NCBI GenBank assembly: GCA_964631605.1
Contig: CAZVYG010000011.1
Coordinates: 29,647 to 93,646, forward strand
Source of the DNA: JARKQH01 sp964631605
GTDB taxonomy: Bacteria > Verrucomicrobiota > Verrucomicrobiia > Limisphaerales > UBA8199
Reading direction: 5' to 3'
Length of the DNA stretch: 64,000 nucleotides
Below the pieces are notes generated by a model. It was not told the DNA's origin and made no database searches. It saw nothing but the letters and a program-made list of their open reading frames with translations. Positions 17,068 to 25,100 of this stretch are shown piece after piece. Every line of letters starts with the position of its first letter. The stretch's first letter is position 1. The position numbers and the translations under genes were made by a program.

Positions 17068-17469
17068 ATGCATCCCATCTCCCCAAAAGTCGAGTTTGGC
17101 GCCAGGAAAGGAGATTTGCGGCCGCGCACCAAAGCCTTTGCCTCGGGGATTATTCGATTCTATTGCTCGCTGCCCAAAACCAGGGTCGAATTGCAGGTGC
17201 TCGGAAAGCAACTCTTGCGCTCGGGCACTTCCGTTGCCGCAAATTATCGTGAAGCGTCCCGGGCGCGAAGCGATGCTGAGTTCATTTCAAAGGCCGATCA
17301 ATGCGCCCAGGAAGCTGACGAGTCCATGCTCTGGCTCGAACTGCTGCGCGATGACTGTAACATTCAATCCGATCAACTGGACTGGCTGATGAAGGAAGCC
17401 GACGAACTAATCGCGATTTTTGTAACCATGTCCAAGAATGTGAAGCGACGCCTCGAGGGCATCGGATAA
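17068..17469 (+). CDS. Four-helix-bundle protein (S23/IVS family)
   Basis: A 133-residue all-helical protein of the family first seen in 23S rRNA intervening sequences and often called four helix bundle protein. Family traits visible are the opening helix with FASGIIRFYCSLP, then GKQLLRSGTSVAANYREA, SKADQCAQEADESMLWLELL, and the closing helix with ELIAIFVTMSKN. Its cellular role is not known; a relative is Avd of diversity-generating retroelements, which binds the reverse transcriptase and RNA. ATG 17068 is the last start before the conserved part; 17053 is possible but lies in repeat sequence. Heptamer arrays flank it on both sides, and it has no evident link to polysaccharide synthesis. Confidence 0.85.
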   Translation: MHPISPKVEFGARKGDLRPRTKAFASGIIRFYCSLPKTRVELQVLGKQLLRSGTSVAANYREASRARSDAEFISKADQCAQEADESMLWLELLRDDCNIQSDQLDWLMKEADELIAIFVTMSKNVKRRLEGIG

Positions 17470-17574
17470 AATCGGCTTGCAGCTTTGAAACATGGAGCAG
17501 TCCGGACTTAAATCTGTTACTTTCCGTGAAACGGCTTGGCGGGATGGTCGGCGACCGGGATAAGCTCCGCTTGC

Positions 17575-17790
17575 CGGTCTCAGCTTTCACGCTTCCGGTT
17601 TCATCCTTCGTCCTTCGCAAAAAGGTTTCCGGTTTCACCCCTTCGTAAATGGCTGGCTCCTTCCAGTTTCAAGTTTCCGGTTTCACCCCTTCGTAAATGG
17701 TTGGCTCCTTCAAGTTTCAGGTTTCCGGTTTCATCCCTTCGTAAATGGACGCCTCCTTCAAGTTTCAGGTTTCAGCCCTCATCCCTCAAC
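17575..17790 (+). repeat. 48-bp tandem repeat with embedded heptamers and start codons
   Basis: The phrase TTCGTAAATGG recurs at 17642, 17690 and 17738, giving an exact 48-base period; a partial copy starts near 17614. Each unit carries TTTCAAG/TTTCCGG/TTTCACC heptamers and an in-frame ATG. The ATG of the last unit (17745) is the start codon of the exosortase gene. In the plus frame the unit encodes a 16-residue period (KWLAPSSFKFPVSPLR). Confidence 0.88.
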
Positions 17791-19835
17791 TGAAGGGCTT
17801 CCTTCCCCTCGCCCTGTTCTCCGTCCTCTGGCTCGACCTCATCCGCCTCCTCAGCGGCAACTGGGAAGCGCGCGAGCAATACGCCTACGGCTGGTTCGTT
17901 CCCTTCTTCGCCGCCGCCCTCCTCTGGCGCCGCTGGCAGGACCGCCCTCAGCTTTCAGATCTCAGGTCGCATCCAACCTATCCGGATTCAACCTCAGGTC
18001 TTTCGTCTCATCCCTTTTTCAAGTTTCAGGTTTCAAGTTTCATCCTTTTGGCAGCCCTGGCGCTGCTCCCCCTCCGCGTCATCTTCGAAATCAACACCGA
18101 CTGGCCCCTGATTGCCTGGCTCTACACCCTCATCGTCGTTTTCCTCACCCTCTACGCCTTCCACCTTGCGGGTCCAACGGCTTCGGGCGGAAACTTGAAA
18201 GTTGAAATTCAGGAAACCGGGGATGGACTTGAGAATTCCCGTCTCGAATCTCATCCTTCATCCCTCAGCCCTGCGTCCTCAGAAAAGCCTCCGGTTTCAG
18301 GTTTCAGGTTTCAGACCTCAGGCAGCTCGCCGCTCCCAGCACTCTGCTCCGAGCCGGCCTCCGCCCGTTCAGTCGCCCCTTCAGGTTTCCGGTTCCATCC
18401 CTCATCCTTCTTCAGCCCTTGGCTCCTCCACTTTGCCTTCCCAGTTTGTTTTATACTGGTTGCCCTGGTCTGGCCCTATCGCATCGAAAAAGGCCTTACC
18501 CAGGGCCTCATGCAGGTCGTCGCCAGCATCACCGTTGAAGTTCTCGGCTGGTTTAACATCCCCGCCCTGCAGCGCGGAAACCTTATCGAGATCAGCACCG
18601 GCGTCCTGGGCATTGACGAAGCCTGCAGCGGCATCCGCTCCTTTCAATCCACCCTCATGGCCGGGCTGCTCATGGGCGAGTTATACCGTCTCCGACTCCT
18701 GCCCCGCGCCGCCCTGGTAGCCATCGGCCTTGGGCTCGCTTTTACCTTTAACGTCGTCCGTACCCTCCTGTTGACCTGGCAGGCCGAGAAAGAAGGCATG
18801 GGCGCGATAGACAAATGGCACGACCCGGCCGGCTACAGTATTGCCATCGCCTGTTTCATCTGCCTCTGGGCGCTCGCCGTCCTGGCCGCCAGGAAATGGG
18901 GAAGCGGCCAGAAAGCAGAAAGCAGAAAGCAGAAAGCAGAAATGCCGCTTTCGGCAGCCGTTCCTTCAGAAGAACCTCAGGTTTCAGGTTTCAGCCTTCC
19001 GCCCGCCACTGCCCCTCCGACCTCCGACCTCGGACCTCCGACCTCGGACCTCCGACCCCCGACCTCAGCCTCGCCTGTTTCCCGCCCCCAGGTTTCAGGT
19101 TTCAAGTCTCATTCCGCAAAAACCCCTCAAGTTTCAGGTTTCCGGTTTCATCCTTCTGCTCGCTCCTATCTGCTCGCCGTCGGCCTCTGGTCCCTTTTCT
19201 GCATCTTCGCGACGGAGGTCTGGTACCGTTCACACGTGAGCTCCAACGCCGGCGTTTTCTATTGGTCCATCGCCATGCCGACCAACAACCCCACCTTCGA
19301 ACCGGTGGAGCTGCCGCCCCGCACTACCCGCCTTATCTCTGCGGACGAAGCCGCCAGCGGCAAATGGATGGAAGACGGCGTCGAGTGGAGCGCCCACTTC
19401 TTCCGCTGGAAACCGCGCTCTGTCAGCGACGTCATCACCTCCCGCGTGCACCGGCCCGAGGTTTGCCTGACAGCCTCCGGCCTCGAGCAGGTTGGGGATT
19501 CCGAACTCGTCACCTTCGACGCCGGCCACCTCAAACTGCCCTTCCGCAGGTACACTTTTCGGGCCGAGGGCCGCACCTTGCACGTCTTCTTTTGCCAATG
19601 GGAGGACGGCGCCGAGCAGCAATCCGGCATGCAAGCCTCCAAACAAGCCGACCGCCTCCAATCCGTCCTCCGCGGCCGCCGGCTGGTGGGACAACAAACA
19701 CTTGAAATCATTCTGACCGGCCAAAGCTCCCTGGACCAGGCCGAACAAGCAGTTCGAACACACCTGCCGACTCTGGTGCAGCAGGAAACGCGGGGGCCCT
19801 GGGAAGGTGCAGAAACCTCCTTGCCTTACAGGTGA
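17745..19835 (+). CDS. Exosortase fused to EpsI-like domain, repeat-expanded
   Basis: A multi-spanning transpeptidase of 696 residues. Exosortases cut PEP-CTERM-type tails and attach the proteins to the surface polymer. The catalytic triad is visible: C294 in DEACSGIRS, R339 in FNVVRTLLL and H359 in KWHDPAGY. The C-terminal part (from about residue 490, with HRPEVCLTASGLEQ) is the EpsI-like domain, here fused to the enzyme as in some other phyla. About 200 residues are extra and come from heptamer arrays in three hydrophilic loops (near residues 66-105, 148-225 and 385-470), never inside the catalytic helices. Its start codon lies in a 48-bp tandem repeat. No PEP-CTERM substrate is seen in this window. 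Confidence 0.93.
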   Translation: MDASFKFQVSALIPQLKGFLPLALFSVLWLDLIRLLSGNWEAREQYAYGWFVPFFAAALLWRRWQDRPQLSDLRSHPTYPDSTSGLSSHPFFKFQVSSFILLAALALLPLRVIFEINTDWPLIAWLYTLIVVFLTLYAFHLAGPTASGGNLKVEIQETGDGLENSRLESHPSSLSPASSEKPPVSGFRFQTSGSSPLPALCSEPASARSVAPSGFRFHPSSFFSPWLLHFAFPVCFILVALVWPYRIEKGLTQGLMQVVASITVEVLGWFNIPALQRGNLIEISTGVLGIDEACSGIRSFQSTLMAGLLMGELYRLRLLPRAALVAIGLGLAFTFNVVRTLLLTWQAEKEGMGAIDKWHDPAGYSIAIACFICLWALAVLAARKWGSGQKAESRKQKAEMPLSAAVPSEEPQVSGFSLPPATAPPTSDLGPPTSDLRPPTSASPVSRPQVSGFKSHSAKTPQVSGFRFHPSARSYLLAVGLWSLFCIFATEVWYRSHVSSNAGVFYWSIAMPTNNPTFEPVELPPRTTRLISADEAASGKWMEDGVEWSAHFFRWKPRSVSDVITSRVHRPEVCLTASGLEQVGDSELVTFDAGHLKLPFRRYTFRAEGRTLHVFFCQWEDGAEQQSGMQASKQADRLQSVLRGRRLVGQQTLEIILTGQSSLDQAEQAVRTHLPTLVQQETRGPWEGAETSLPYR
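17941..18060 (+). repeat. In-frame heptamer array, exosortase loop 1
   Basis: Degenerate TTTCAGA/TCTCAGG units followed by near-perfect TTTCAAG-TTTCAGG-TTTCAAG-TTTCATC. The array sits between two transmembrane segments of the exosortase. Confidence 0.75.
18190..18420 (+). repeat. In-frame heptamer arrays, exosortase loop 2
   Basis: Several sub-arrays: TTGAAAG/TTGAAAT, then TCATCCT/TCATCCC, then TTTCAGG repeated three times near 18295-18315, then TTTCCGG/TCCATCC. Together they encode roughly 75 low-complexity residues in a loop before the catalytic cysteine. Confidence 0.8.
18904..19170 (+). repeat. In-frame heptamer arrays between exosortase and EpsI domains
   Basis: A purine array of CAGAAAG (five units, 18909-18943) gives way to TTTCAGG units (about 18975-18993), then CCTCCGA/CCTCGGA (eight units, 19014-19069), then TTTCAGG/TTTCAAG/TTTCCGG runs to 19160. 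All four families keep strict 7-base phase and stay open in the gene's frame. Confidence 0.9.
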
Positions 19836-21019
19836 GAAAACACTGCTATTTTATAGGAATGGCACTCAGCCGCAACCCCGTGAGCAGCCATTTCCAAGCG
19901 CTTGGCAGCGAGCTGGTCCGTCGCGGACATCGGGTTTTCATCATCTCGCCGGCGGAAGAGTTCGATCCATCTCCCCTCCACCCGGGTCCCCAACTGGTCT
20001 GCTGGCCATCGGTTCGCCCCACCCGCTTGGCTGACGCCGCCCTTCTCTGGCGGCTCATCGGAAAGCATAAACCCGATTGCCTCATCGCCAACTTCGCTCC
20101 CGTCAACTGGATGTGCATCGTTGGGTGGATGCGCAACGTTCCCCACCGAATTGCCTGGTATCACACTCTGAGCTCTCAGGTTAGTCAGGACTGGCGCAAG
20201 CCTCGTTACCTGCTCTCGGCGCTCAAGTTGCGCAAACGTTGGGTTTATCGGACGGCCACTCACGTCGCCACAAACTCCAAGGCCGCCATTGAAGACGTCC
20301 ATGCGGTCTTTGGCGTGGCCCGCGAGAAATGCAAAGTCTGGCACAACTCCCTCCCTGATCCCTTGCCCGCCATGCAGCTCGTTCCTGTAACCGCCAGACA
20401 AAACACGATCGTCTGTGCCGGTCGGTTCGACAAGACGAAAGGCCAGGATGTCCTGGTCCGCGCCTTGGCGCTGCTCCGAGGCCGACTCGACTCCATCACC
20501 ATCGAATTCCTTGGCGAAGGACCAACCCTCGAGACTGTCCGCGCGTCAGCAAAAGCAGCCGGCTTGGCCGAGCGGTGCGTTTTCCGCGGCCGTGTAACTC
20601 ACGAGGAGGTCCTTGCGGCGATGTCTCACGCGGCGATCACGGTCGTCCCCAGCCGCAGCGAGGCATTCGGATTGGTTAACATTGAGTCCATGGCCGTTGG
20701 CACACCCGTCATTGCCTCCGCAGTTGGCGGCATTCCCGAGATCCTGCGTGACGGTGTTGACGGGTACCTTGTGCCCCCCGATCGCCCGGCAGTCCTTGCG
20801 GAAAGACTCTTACATGTGCTGGAAAGCCTCAGCCTCCGAGACTCCATGAGCCAGAGCAGCCGCAACCGTTTTCTTAAGCTGTACGAGCAATGCAAAGTAG
20901 TAACCGCCCAGGCAGATTGGCTTGATGGAATCGTTTCTGGAAATGAGAGGTCTCCTGCAGAAATACAGAAGTGCCCTGCGGATGAATCTCTCCGTCACGC
21001 TGGCAGAGCACTCGGATAA
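19832..21019 (+). CDS. Family 4 glycosyltransferase
   Basis: A 395-residue GT-B enzyme that adds a sugar to the lipid-linked repeat unit at the cytoplasmic membrane face. The N-terminal Rossmann half opens with SHFQALGSELVRRGHRVFII. The C-terminal GT4 half shows VCAGRFDKTKGQDVLVRAL and the E-x7-E motif in PSRSEAFGLVNIESMAVGTP, then GGIPEILRDGVDGYLV. The GTG at 19832 overlaps the exosortase stop and gives a standard-length N-terminus; ATG 19859 would remove the first strand. Sugar specificity cannot be read from sequence. Confidence 0.9.
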   Translation: MRKHCYFIGMALSRNPVSSHFQALGSELVRRGHRVFIISPAEEFDPSPLHPGPQLVCWPSVRPTRLADAALLWRLIGKHKPDCLIANFAPVNWMCIVGWMRNVPHRIAWYHTLSSQVSQDWRKPRYLLSALKLRKRWVYRTATHVATNSKAAIEDVHAVFGVAREKCKVWHNSLPDPLPAMQLVPVTARQNTIVCAGRFDKTKGQDVLVRALALLRGRLDSITIEFLGEGPTLETVRASAKAAGLAERCVFRGRVTHEEVLAAMSHAAITVVPSRSEAFGLVNIESMAVGTPVIASAVGGIPEILRDGVDGYLVPPDRPAVLAERLLHVLESLSLRDSMSQSSRNRFLKLYEQCKVVTAQADWLDGIVSGNERSPAEIQKCPADESLRHAGRALG

Positions 21020-21025
21020 GAACAT

Positions 21026-22126
21026 ATGGAATTCATTGACCTTAAGGAGCAGTACCGCCGCTACAAGCCCCAAATTGATGAGCGCATGCAGCGCGTTGTC
21101 AACAGTAGCCACTTTATCATGGGCCCGGAGGTCGCCGAAGCTGAACAAGCTTTGGCTGCTTACGTGGGCGTCAAACACTGTATTACTGTGGCCAGCGGCA
21201 CTGCCAGCCTCGAGATCGCTCTGCGCGCCCTCGGTGTGGGAGTCGGTGACGAAGTCATTACCGTCCCCTTCACCTGGATCAGCAGTGCCGAAGTCATTGG
21301 CTTGGTCGGTGCCAGACCTGTTTTCGTGGATATTCGCCCTGATACCTATAATATCAACGAAGACCTGATCGATCAGGCTATCACCCCTCGCACGAAAGCC
21401 CTCCTCCCTGTCAGCCTCTTTGGCCAGATGCCGGACTATGACCGCATTAACGCCGTCGCTGCGAAGCACCGCCTAGCGGTTATCGAAGACGCAGCCCAAA
21501 GCTTTGGTGCCACCCAGAACGGCAGACGCAGCTGCGGCATCACCCTCATCGGCAGCACCAGCTTTTTCCCGGCCAAGCCTCTTGGCTGCTATGGTGATGG
21601 CGGTGCCCTGTTCACCAGCGACGATGCCCTGGCCGAAAAGATGCGCGCCATTCGCACCCACGGCGGCCTCAAACGCCACCAACACCCTTTTCTCGGCATG
21701 AACGGCCGGTTCGACACCCTGCAGGCCGCCGTCCTCCTCGGCAAACTTCCCCATTTCCAGAACGAAGTAGAAGCCCGGGGTCGCATCGGGGCCCGTTATA
21801 CCTGCTTGCTATCTCCACTCGCCTCTCACGTGCAGGCACCTGTAGTAGCTGCCACCAATACCCACGTTTATGCCCAATATACCATCCGGGTGCCCAATCG
21901 GGATCAGATTGCCGAGAGACTCAAAGCATCTGGGATTCCTACAGCGGTTTACTACCCCAAATGCCTCCACGAACAGCCCGTCTTTGCCTCCTGCGGCTAC
22001 CAGTGGGGTGACTTCCCCGTGGCCGAAAAGGCCTCGCGGGAAGTCCTCAGCCTTCCGATGCATCCGTTCTTGAGTCAGGCCGACCAGGACCGCGTCGTCG
22101 CCGCTCTCCAGGCGGCGCTGGTCTGA
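21026..22126 (+). CDS. DegT/DnrJ/EryC1 sugar aminotransferase (WbpE-like)
   Basis: A PLP-dependent aminotransferase of 366 residues. Family hallmarks are [20 protein letters not shown], the cofactor Asp region EDAAQSFGA, and the PLP lysine K184 in [15 protein letters not shown]. It is followed at once by a Gfo/Idh-acetyltransferase fusion and a UDP-GlcNAc 2-epimerase. In Pseudomonas aeruginosa the same four activities (WbpE, WbpB, WbpD, WbpI) act in a row to make UDP-ManNAc(3NAc)A. By that analogy this enzyme would aminate the 3-keto sugar made by the dehydrogenase half of the next gene. Start ATG 21026 gives the usual N-terminus [10 protein letters not shown]. Confidence 0.9.
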   Translation: MEFIDLKEQYRRYKPQIDERMQRVVNSSHFIMGPEVAEAEQALAAYVGVKHCITVASGTASLEIALRALGVGVGDEVITVPFTWISSAEVIGLVGARPVFVDIRPDTYNINEDLIDQAITPRTKALLPVSLFGQMPDYDRINAVAAKHRLAVIEDAAQSFGATQNGRRSCGITLIGSTSFFPAKPLGCYGDGGALFTSDDALAEKMRAIRTHGGLKRHQHPFLGMNGRFDTLQAAVLLGKLPHFQNEVEARGRIGARYTCLLSPLASHVQAPVVAATNTHVYAQYTIRVPNRDQIAERLKASGIPTAVYYPKCLHEQPVFASCGYQWGDFPVAEKASREVLSLPMHPFLSQADQDRVVAALQAALV

Positions 22127-22169
22127 TGTCTGGGGCGAATCTTGTGCTTCGTCATCTTTGTTGGGTCCT

Positions 22170-23882
22170 ATGAGAATCATGAAAAACCTCGCACTAATTG
22201 GCGCCGGCTACTGGGGCAAAAACCTCGCCCGTAACTTTAACGCGCTTGGCACTCTCCACACTCTGTGCGACAGCCAGCCTGCCACCCTGCAGAGCTACGG
22301 CGCGGATTACGCCGGCGTGGAGAAAACGACCGATTGGCAGGCTGTCCTCGCCAACGCCGCCATCTCCCGCGTCGCCATCGCCACGCCAGCGGTCACCCAC
22401 GACATCTTCGTCCGTGCCGCCCTGCTGGCCGGCAAAGATGTCTTTGTCGAAAAACCCTTGTGTCTGGATGCACGACAAGGGCGGGAACTGGTTGACCTCG
22501 CGGCGCGGACCAACCGCATCCTCATGGTCGGCCACCTGCTGCAATATCATCCTTACGTCCAAAAACTCCAAGCTATGCTCGCCGAGGGCCAACTTGGAAA
22601 ACTCCATTACATCACCTCCAACCGGCTCAACCTTGGTAAAATCCGCCGCGCAGAAAACGCCCTTTGGAGCTTCGCTCCGCACGACATCTCCGTCATCCTG
22701 TCCCTTGCCGGCAACCAACTGCCTGAGAAAGTCCTCTGCATGGGTGAAGCCTTTCTCAATGCTGGCGTGGCCGACACCACGTTTACTGCGCTTCGCTTCA
22801 GCGGTGGCATCCGCGCCCATGCTTACGTGAGCTGGCTCAACCCGTTCAAAGAACAGAAACTCACGGTCGTCGGCTCCGAGGGGATGGCGGTTTTCGACGA
22901 CACCCGCCCGTGGAACGAAAAACTGGTCATCCACCGCCGCTACCTCACCTGGGCCGGCGGCCAGGTGCCAACCCCAACGAAAAATGGCGGCGAACCCGTG
23001 CTTGTCCCTGAGGCTGAACCCCTCCGCGAGGAATGCCTGCACTTCCTCACCTGTTGCGACGAACGACAATCCCCGCGTACCGACGGACTCGAAGGCCTCC
23101 GCGTTCTGCAAGTCCTCCAAGCCGCCCAACAAAGCCTGGAACACGACGGCGAAGCCGTCTCTCCGTCCTCCGTCCTCCGTCCTCCGTCCGCAGACGTCAG
23201 CAGTCCTGTAGTCCCGTCGTCCAGAAGTCCTGAGTATTACGTCCATCCCACTGCCGTGGTGGACGACGGCGCCCAAATCGGCAAAGGCACCAAAGTTTGG
23301 CATTTCTGCCATGTCATGAAAGGCGCCAGGATTGGCGAACGCTGCGTCCTCGGCCAGAATGTCAACGTGGACGGCGGGACCGTCGTCGGCAACAACGTCA
23401 AGATTCAGAATAACGTCTCGGTTTACACTGGCGCTGTCGTTGAAGACGATGTTTTCCTCGGTCCCTCCTGCGTCCTGACGAACGTCACCAACCCGCGGTC
23501 GCAGGTCAACCGCCACAGCCTTTACGAAAAGACCGTTTTGAAGCGCGGCTGTACCATCGGCGCCAACGCCACCATTCTCTGCGGTGTCACCATCGGACGC
23601 TACGCCTTCGTCGGCGCAGGCGCCGTGGTCACAAAAGATGTGCCCGATTACGCCCTCGTCCTCGGCAACCCCGCCCGCCAGCAGGGCTGGATGAGCCGCC
23701 ACGGCCACCGACTGCTAAACCCCGGCCCGGACGGGGTCATGACCTGTCCGGAATCCCGCCTGCGCTACAAGGTAGTCGAGCCAGGCGTGCTAAGATGCCT
23801 CGATTTATCGGAAGAGGAGGCGCTTCCGGCGAGCATGCAAATGGGCAAGAAGAACTACGATGACTTTAAGCGAGCGCAATGA
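22170..23882 (+). CDS. Fused Gfo/Idh dehydrogenase and hexapeptide N-acetyltransferase (WbpB-WbpD-like)
   Basis: A 570-residue two-domain protein. The N-terminal part (about 1-320) is a Gfo/Idh/MocA oxidoreductase with NAD fold [15 protein letters not shown] and the motif VEKPLCLD. The C-terminal part (about 355-535) is a left-handed beta-helix acetyltransferase, with hexapeptide repeats such as [32 protein letters not shown] and [18 protein letters not shown]. These correspond to WbpB and WbpD, which in Pseudomonas are separate proteins. The linker is encoded by a CTCCGTC heptamer array (23161-23188). It lies between the WbpE-like and WbpI-like genes. ATG 22170 or 22179 are both possible starts. 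Confidence 0.9.
   Translation: MRIMKNLALIGAGYWGKNLARNFNALGTLHTLCDSQPATLQSYGADYAGVEKTTDWQAVLANAAISRVAIATPAVTHDIFVRAALLAGKDVFVEKPLCLDARQGRELVDLAARTNRILMVGHLLQYHPYVQKLQAMLAEGQLGKLHYITSNRLNLGKIRRAENALWSFAPHDISVILSLAGNQLPEKVLCMGEAFLNAGVADTTFTALRFSGGIRAHAYVSWLNPFKEQKLTVVGSEGMAVFDDTRPWNEKLVIHRRYLTWAGGQVPTPTKNGGEPVLVPEAEPLREECLHFLTCCDERQSPRTDGLEGLRVLQVLQAAQQSLEHDGEAVSPSSVLRPPSADVSSPVVPSSRSPEYYVHPTAVVDDGAQIGKGTKVWHFCHVMKGARIGERCVLGQNVNVDGGTVVGNNVKIQNNVSVYTGAVVEDDVFLGPSCVLTNVTNPRSQVNRHSLYEKTVLKRGCTIGANATILCGVTIGRYAFVGAGAVVTKDVPDYALVLGNPARQQGWMSRHGHRLLNPGPDGVMTCPESRLRYKVVEPGVLRCLDLSEEEALPASMQMGKKNYDDFKRAQ
23161..23188 (+). repeat. Heptamer array at a domain junction
   Basis: Four perfect consecutive CTCCGTC units, in frame, encoding the SVLRPPS-type linker between dehydrogenase and acetyltransferase domains. 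Confidence 0.88.
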
Positions 23883-23945
23883 CTTTTCCTTTCACCTATC
23901 AGGTTTTGGATTTCAGCCCTTGAGTCTCTGCCTTTCTGCTCTGCG

Positions 23946-25100
23946 GTGAAAATCGTCAGCATCGTTGGCGCCCGGCCCCAGTTCATCAAACTGGCGCCCG
24001 TCAGCCGCGCCTTGCGCGCGGCAGGCATCCGGGAAATTATCGTTCACACCGGCCAGCATTACGACCGCGGCATGTCCGAGGTGTTCTTCGACGAGCTGGA
24101 CATCCCGGAGCCCCACTACAACCTCGGCGTCGGCTCCGGCAACCATGGCGCTCAAACCGGCGAAATGCTGAAGAAGATCGAGGAGGTTCTGCTAGGCGAG
24201 AATCCAGACTGGGTCATGGTCTATGGCGACACCAACTCCACTCTCGCCGGCGCCCTGGCCGCCGCCAAGCTCCACATCCCCCTCGCCCATGTCGAAGCGG
24301 GCTTGCGCAGCTTCAACCGCCACATGCCGGAGGAGATCAACCGCGTCCTCACCGACCACATATCCACGCTGCTGTTCTGTCCCACGGAAACTGCGGTCAA
24401 GAATCTTGCTGCCGAAGGCATCACTCAGGGCGTCCACCTCGTCGGCGACGTCATGCTCGACGCCCTGATCGACGCCAAAGTGCGAGCCAAAGAACGCTCC
24501 ACGATCTTGGATCGTTTAGCCCTGCGCGAAGAACAGTATCTCCTCGCCACCGTCCACCGCGCTGAAAACACCGACAACCCGGACCGCCTCCGCTCCATCA
24601 TGGCCGCCCTAACCCAATTGGCCGAAACTGAACCCGTCATCTTCCCCGTCCATCCCCGCACCCGCAAAGCCCTCGAAACACTCGGCCTTCGCGTGGATTT
24701 GCCCCTTAACGACCAGGCCACTGGCGCACCGTCTCCCGGCAATCCGTCCACCCTCCACCGTCCACCGCTCACTGGCCTGCTATTCATCGCGCCCCTAAGC
24801 TACCTCGACCTCGTCCGCCTTTCGTCCTCCGCCCGCGTAATTCTAACGGACTCCGGCGGCCTCCAGAAAGAAGCCTGCTGGCTGGGCGTCCCCTGTGTCA
24901 CGCTGCGTGATGAAACCGAATGGGTGGAAACGCTTGAGAACGGTTGGAACGTACTGGCGGGTGCGGACACGAAACGGATCTTGGGGAGCGTCCGAGGCGC
25001 TGTTTCCCCGATGGCGAATCCTGGCGAATGGCCCGGTGGCCAGGCAGTCGCCGCCCGACTAGCCAGCCTGCTTGCTCAACGCGAGATTTGTATCCCATGA
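23946..25100 (+). CDS. wecB: UDP-GlcNAc 2-epimerase (WecB/WbpI-like)
   Basis: A 384-residue non-hydrolysing UDP-N-acetylglucosamine-type 2-epimerase. Signatures are VGARPQFIKLAPVSRAL at the N-terminus, HTGQHYDRGMSEVFFDEL, VYGDTNSTLAGALAA, HVEAGLRSFNRHMPEEINR, and ILTDSGGLQKEA near the C-terminus. Given its neighbours, the likely substrate is the UDP-diacetamido-glucuronate made by the preceding enzymes (WbpI reaction) rather than UDP-GlcNAc itself. GTG 23946 is the start: no ATG precedes the conserved first strand. An in-frame heptamer array at 24744-24771 adds a loop of about 13 residues before FIAPLSYLDLVRL. The stop overlaps the next start (ATGA). Confidence 0.93.
   Translation: MKIVSIVGARPQFIKLAPVSRALRAAGIREIIVHTGQHYDRGMSEVFFDELDIPEPHYNLGVGSGNHGAQTGEMLKKIEEVLLGENPDWVMVYGDTNSTLAGALAAAKLHIPLAHVEAGLRSFNRHMPEEINRVLTDHISTLLFCPTETAVKNLAAEGITQGVHLVGDVMLDALIDAKVRAKERSTILDRLALREEQYLLATVHRAENTDNPDRLRSIMAALTQLAETEPVIFPVHPRTRKALETLGLRVDLPLNDQATGAPSPGNPSTLHRPPLTGLLFIAPLSYLDLVRLSSSARVILTDSGGLQKEACWLGVPCVTLRDETEWVETLENGWNVLAGADTKRILGSVRGAVSPMANPGEWPGGQAVAARLASLLAQREICIP
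24744..24771 (+). repeat. In-frame heptamer array in the 2-epimerase gene
   Basis: Four units, CCGTCCA, CCCTCCA, CCGTCCA and CCGCTCA, in perfect 7-base register. They encode the Pro/Ser-rich loop STLHRPPL. Confidence 0.8.

Noticed and set aside
17536..17793. Small open frame rich in WLAPSSFKFPVS repeats
   Set aside because: It is only the translation of the 48-bp tandem repeat in another frame and has no independent support.
18904..19170. CRISPR array
   Set aside because: The repeats are 7-base tandem units without unique spacers or a constant 20-40-base repeat.
22194..23708. Antisense open frame of 504 codons opposite the dehydrogenase-acetyltransferase fusion
   Set aside because: No domain signature; the + strand product is clearly a real fusion.
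24944..25096. N-terminal extension of the flippase frame
   Set aside because: It overlaps the end of the 2-epimerase gene in another frame; ATG 25097 with ATGA coupling gives the normal family start.
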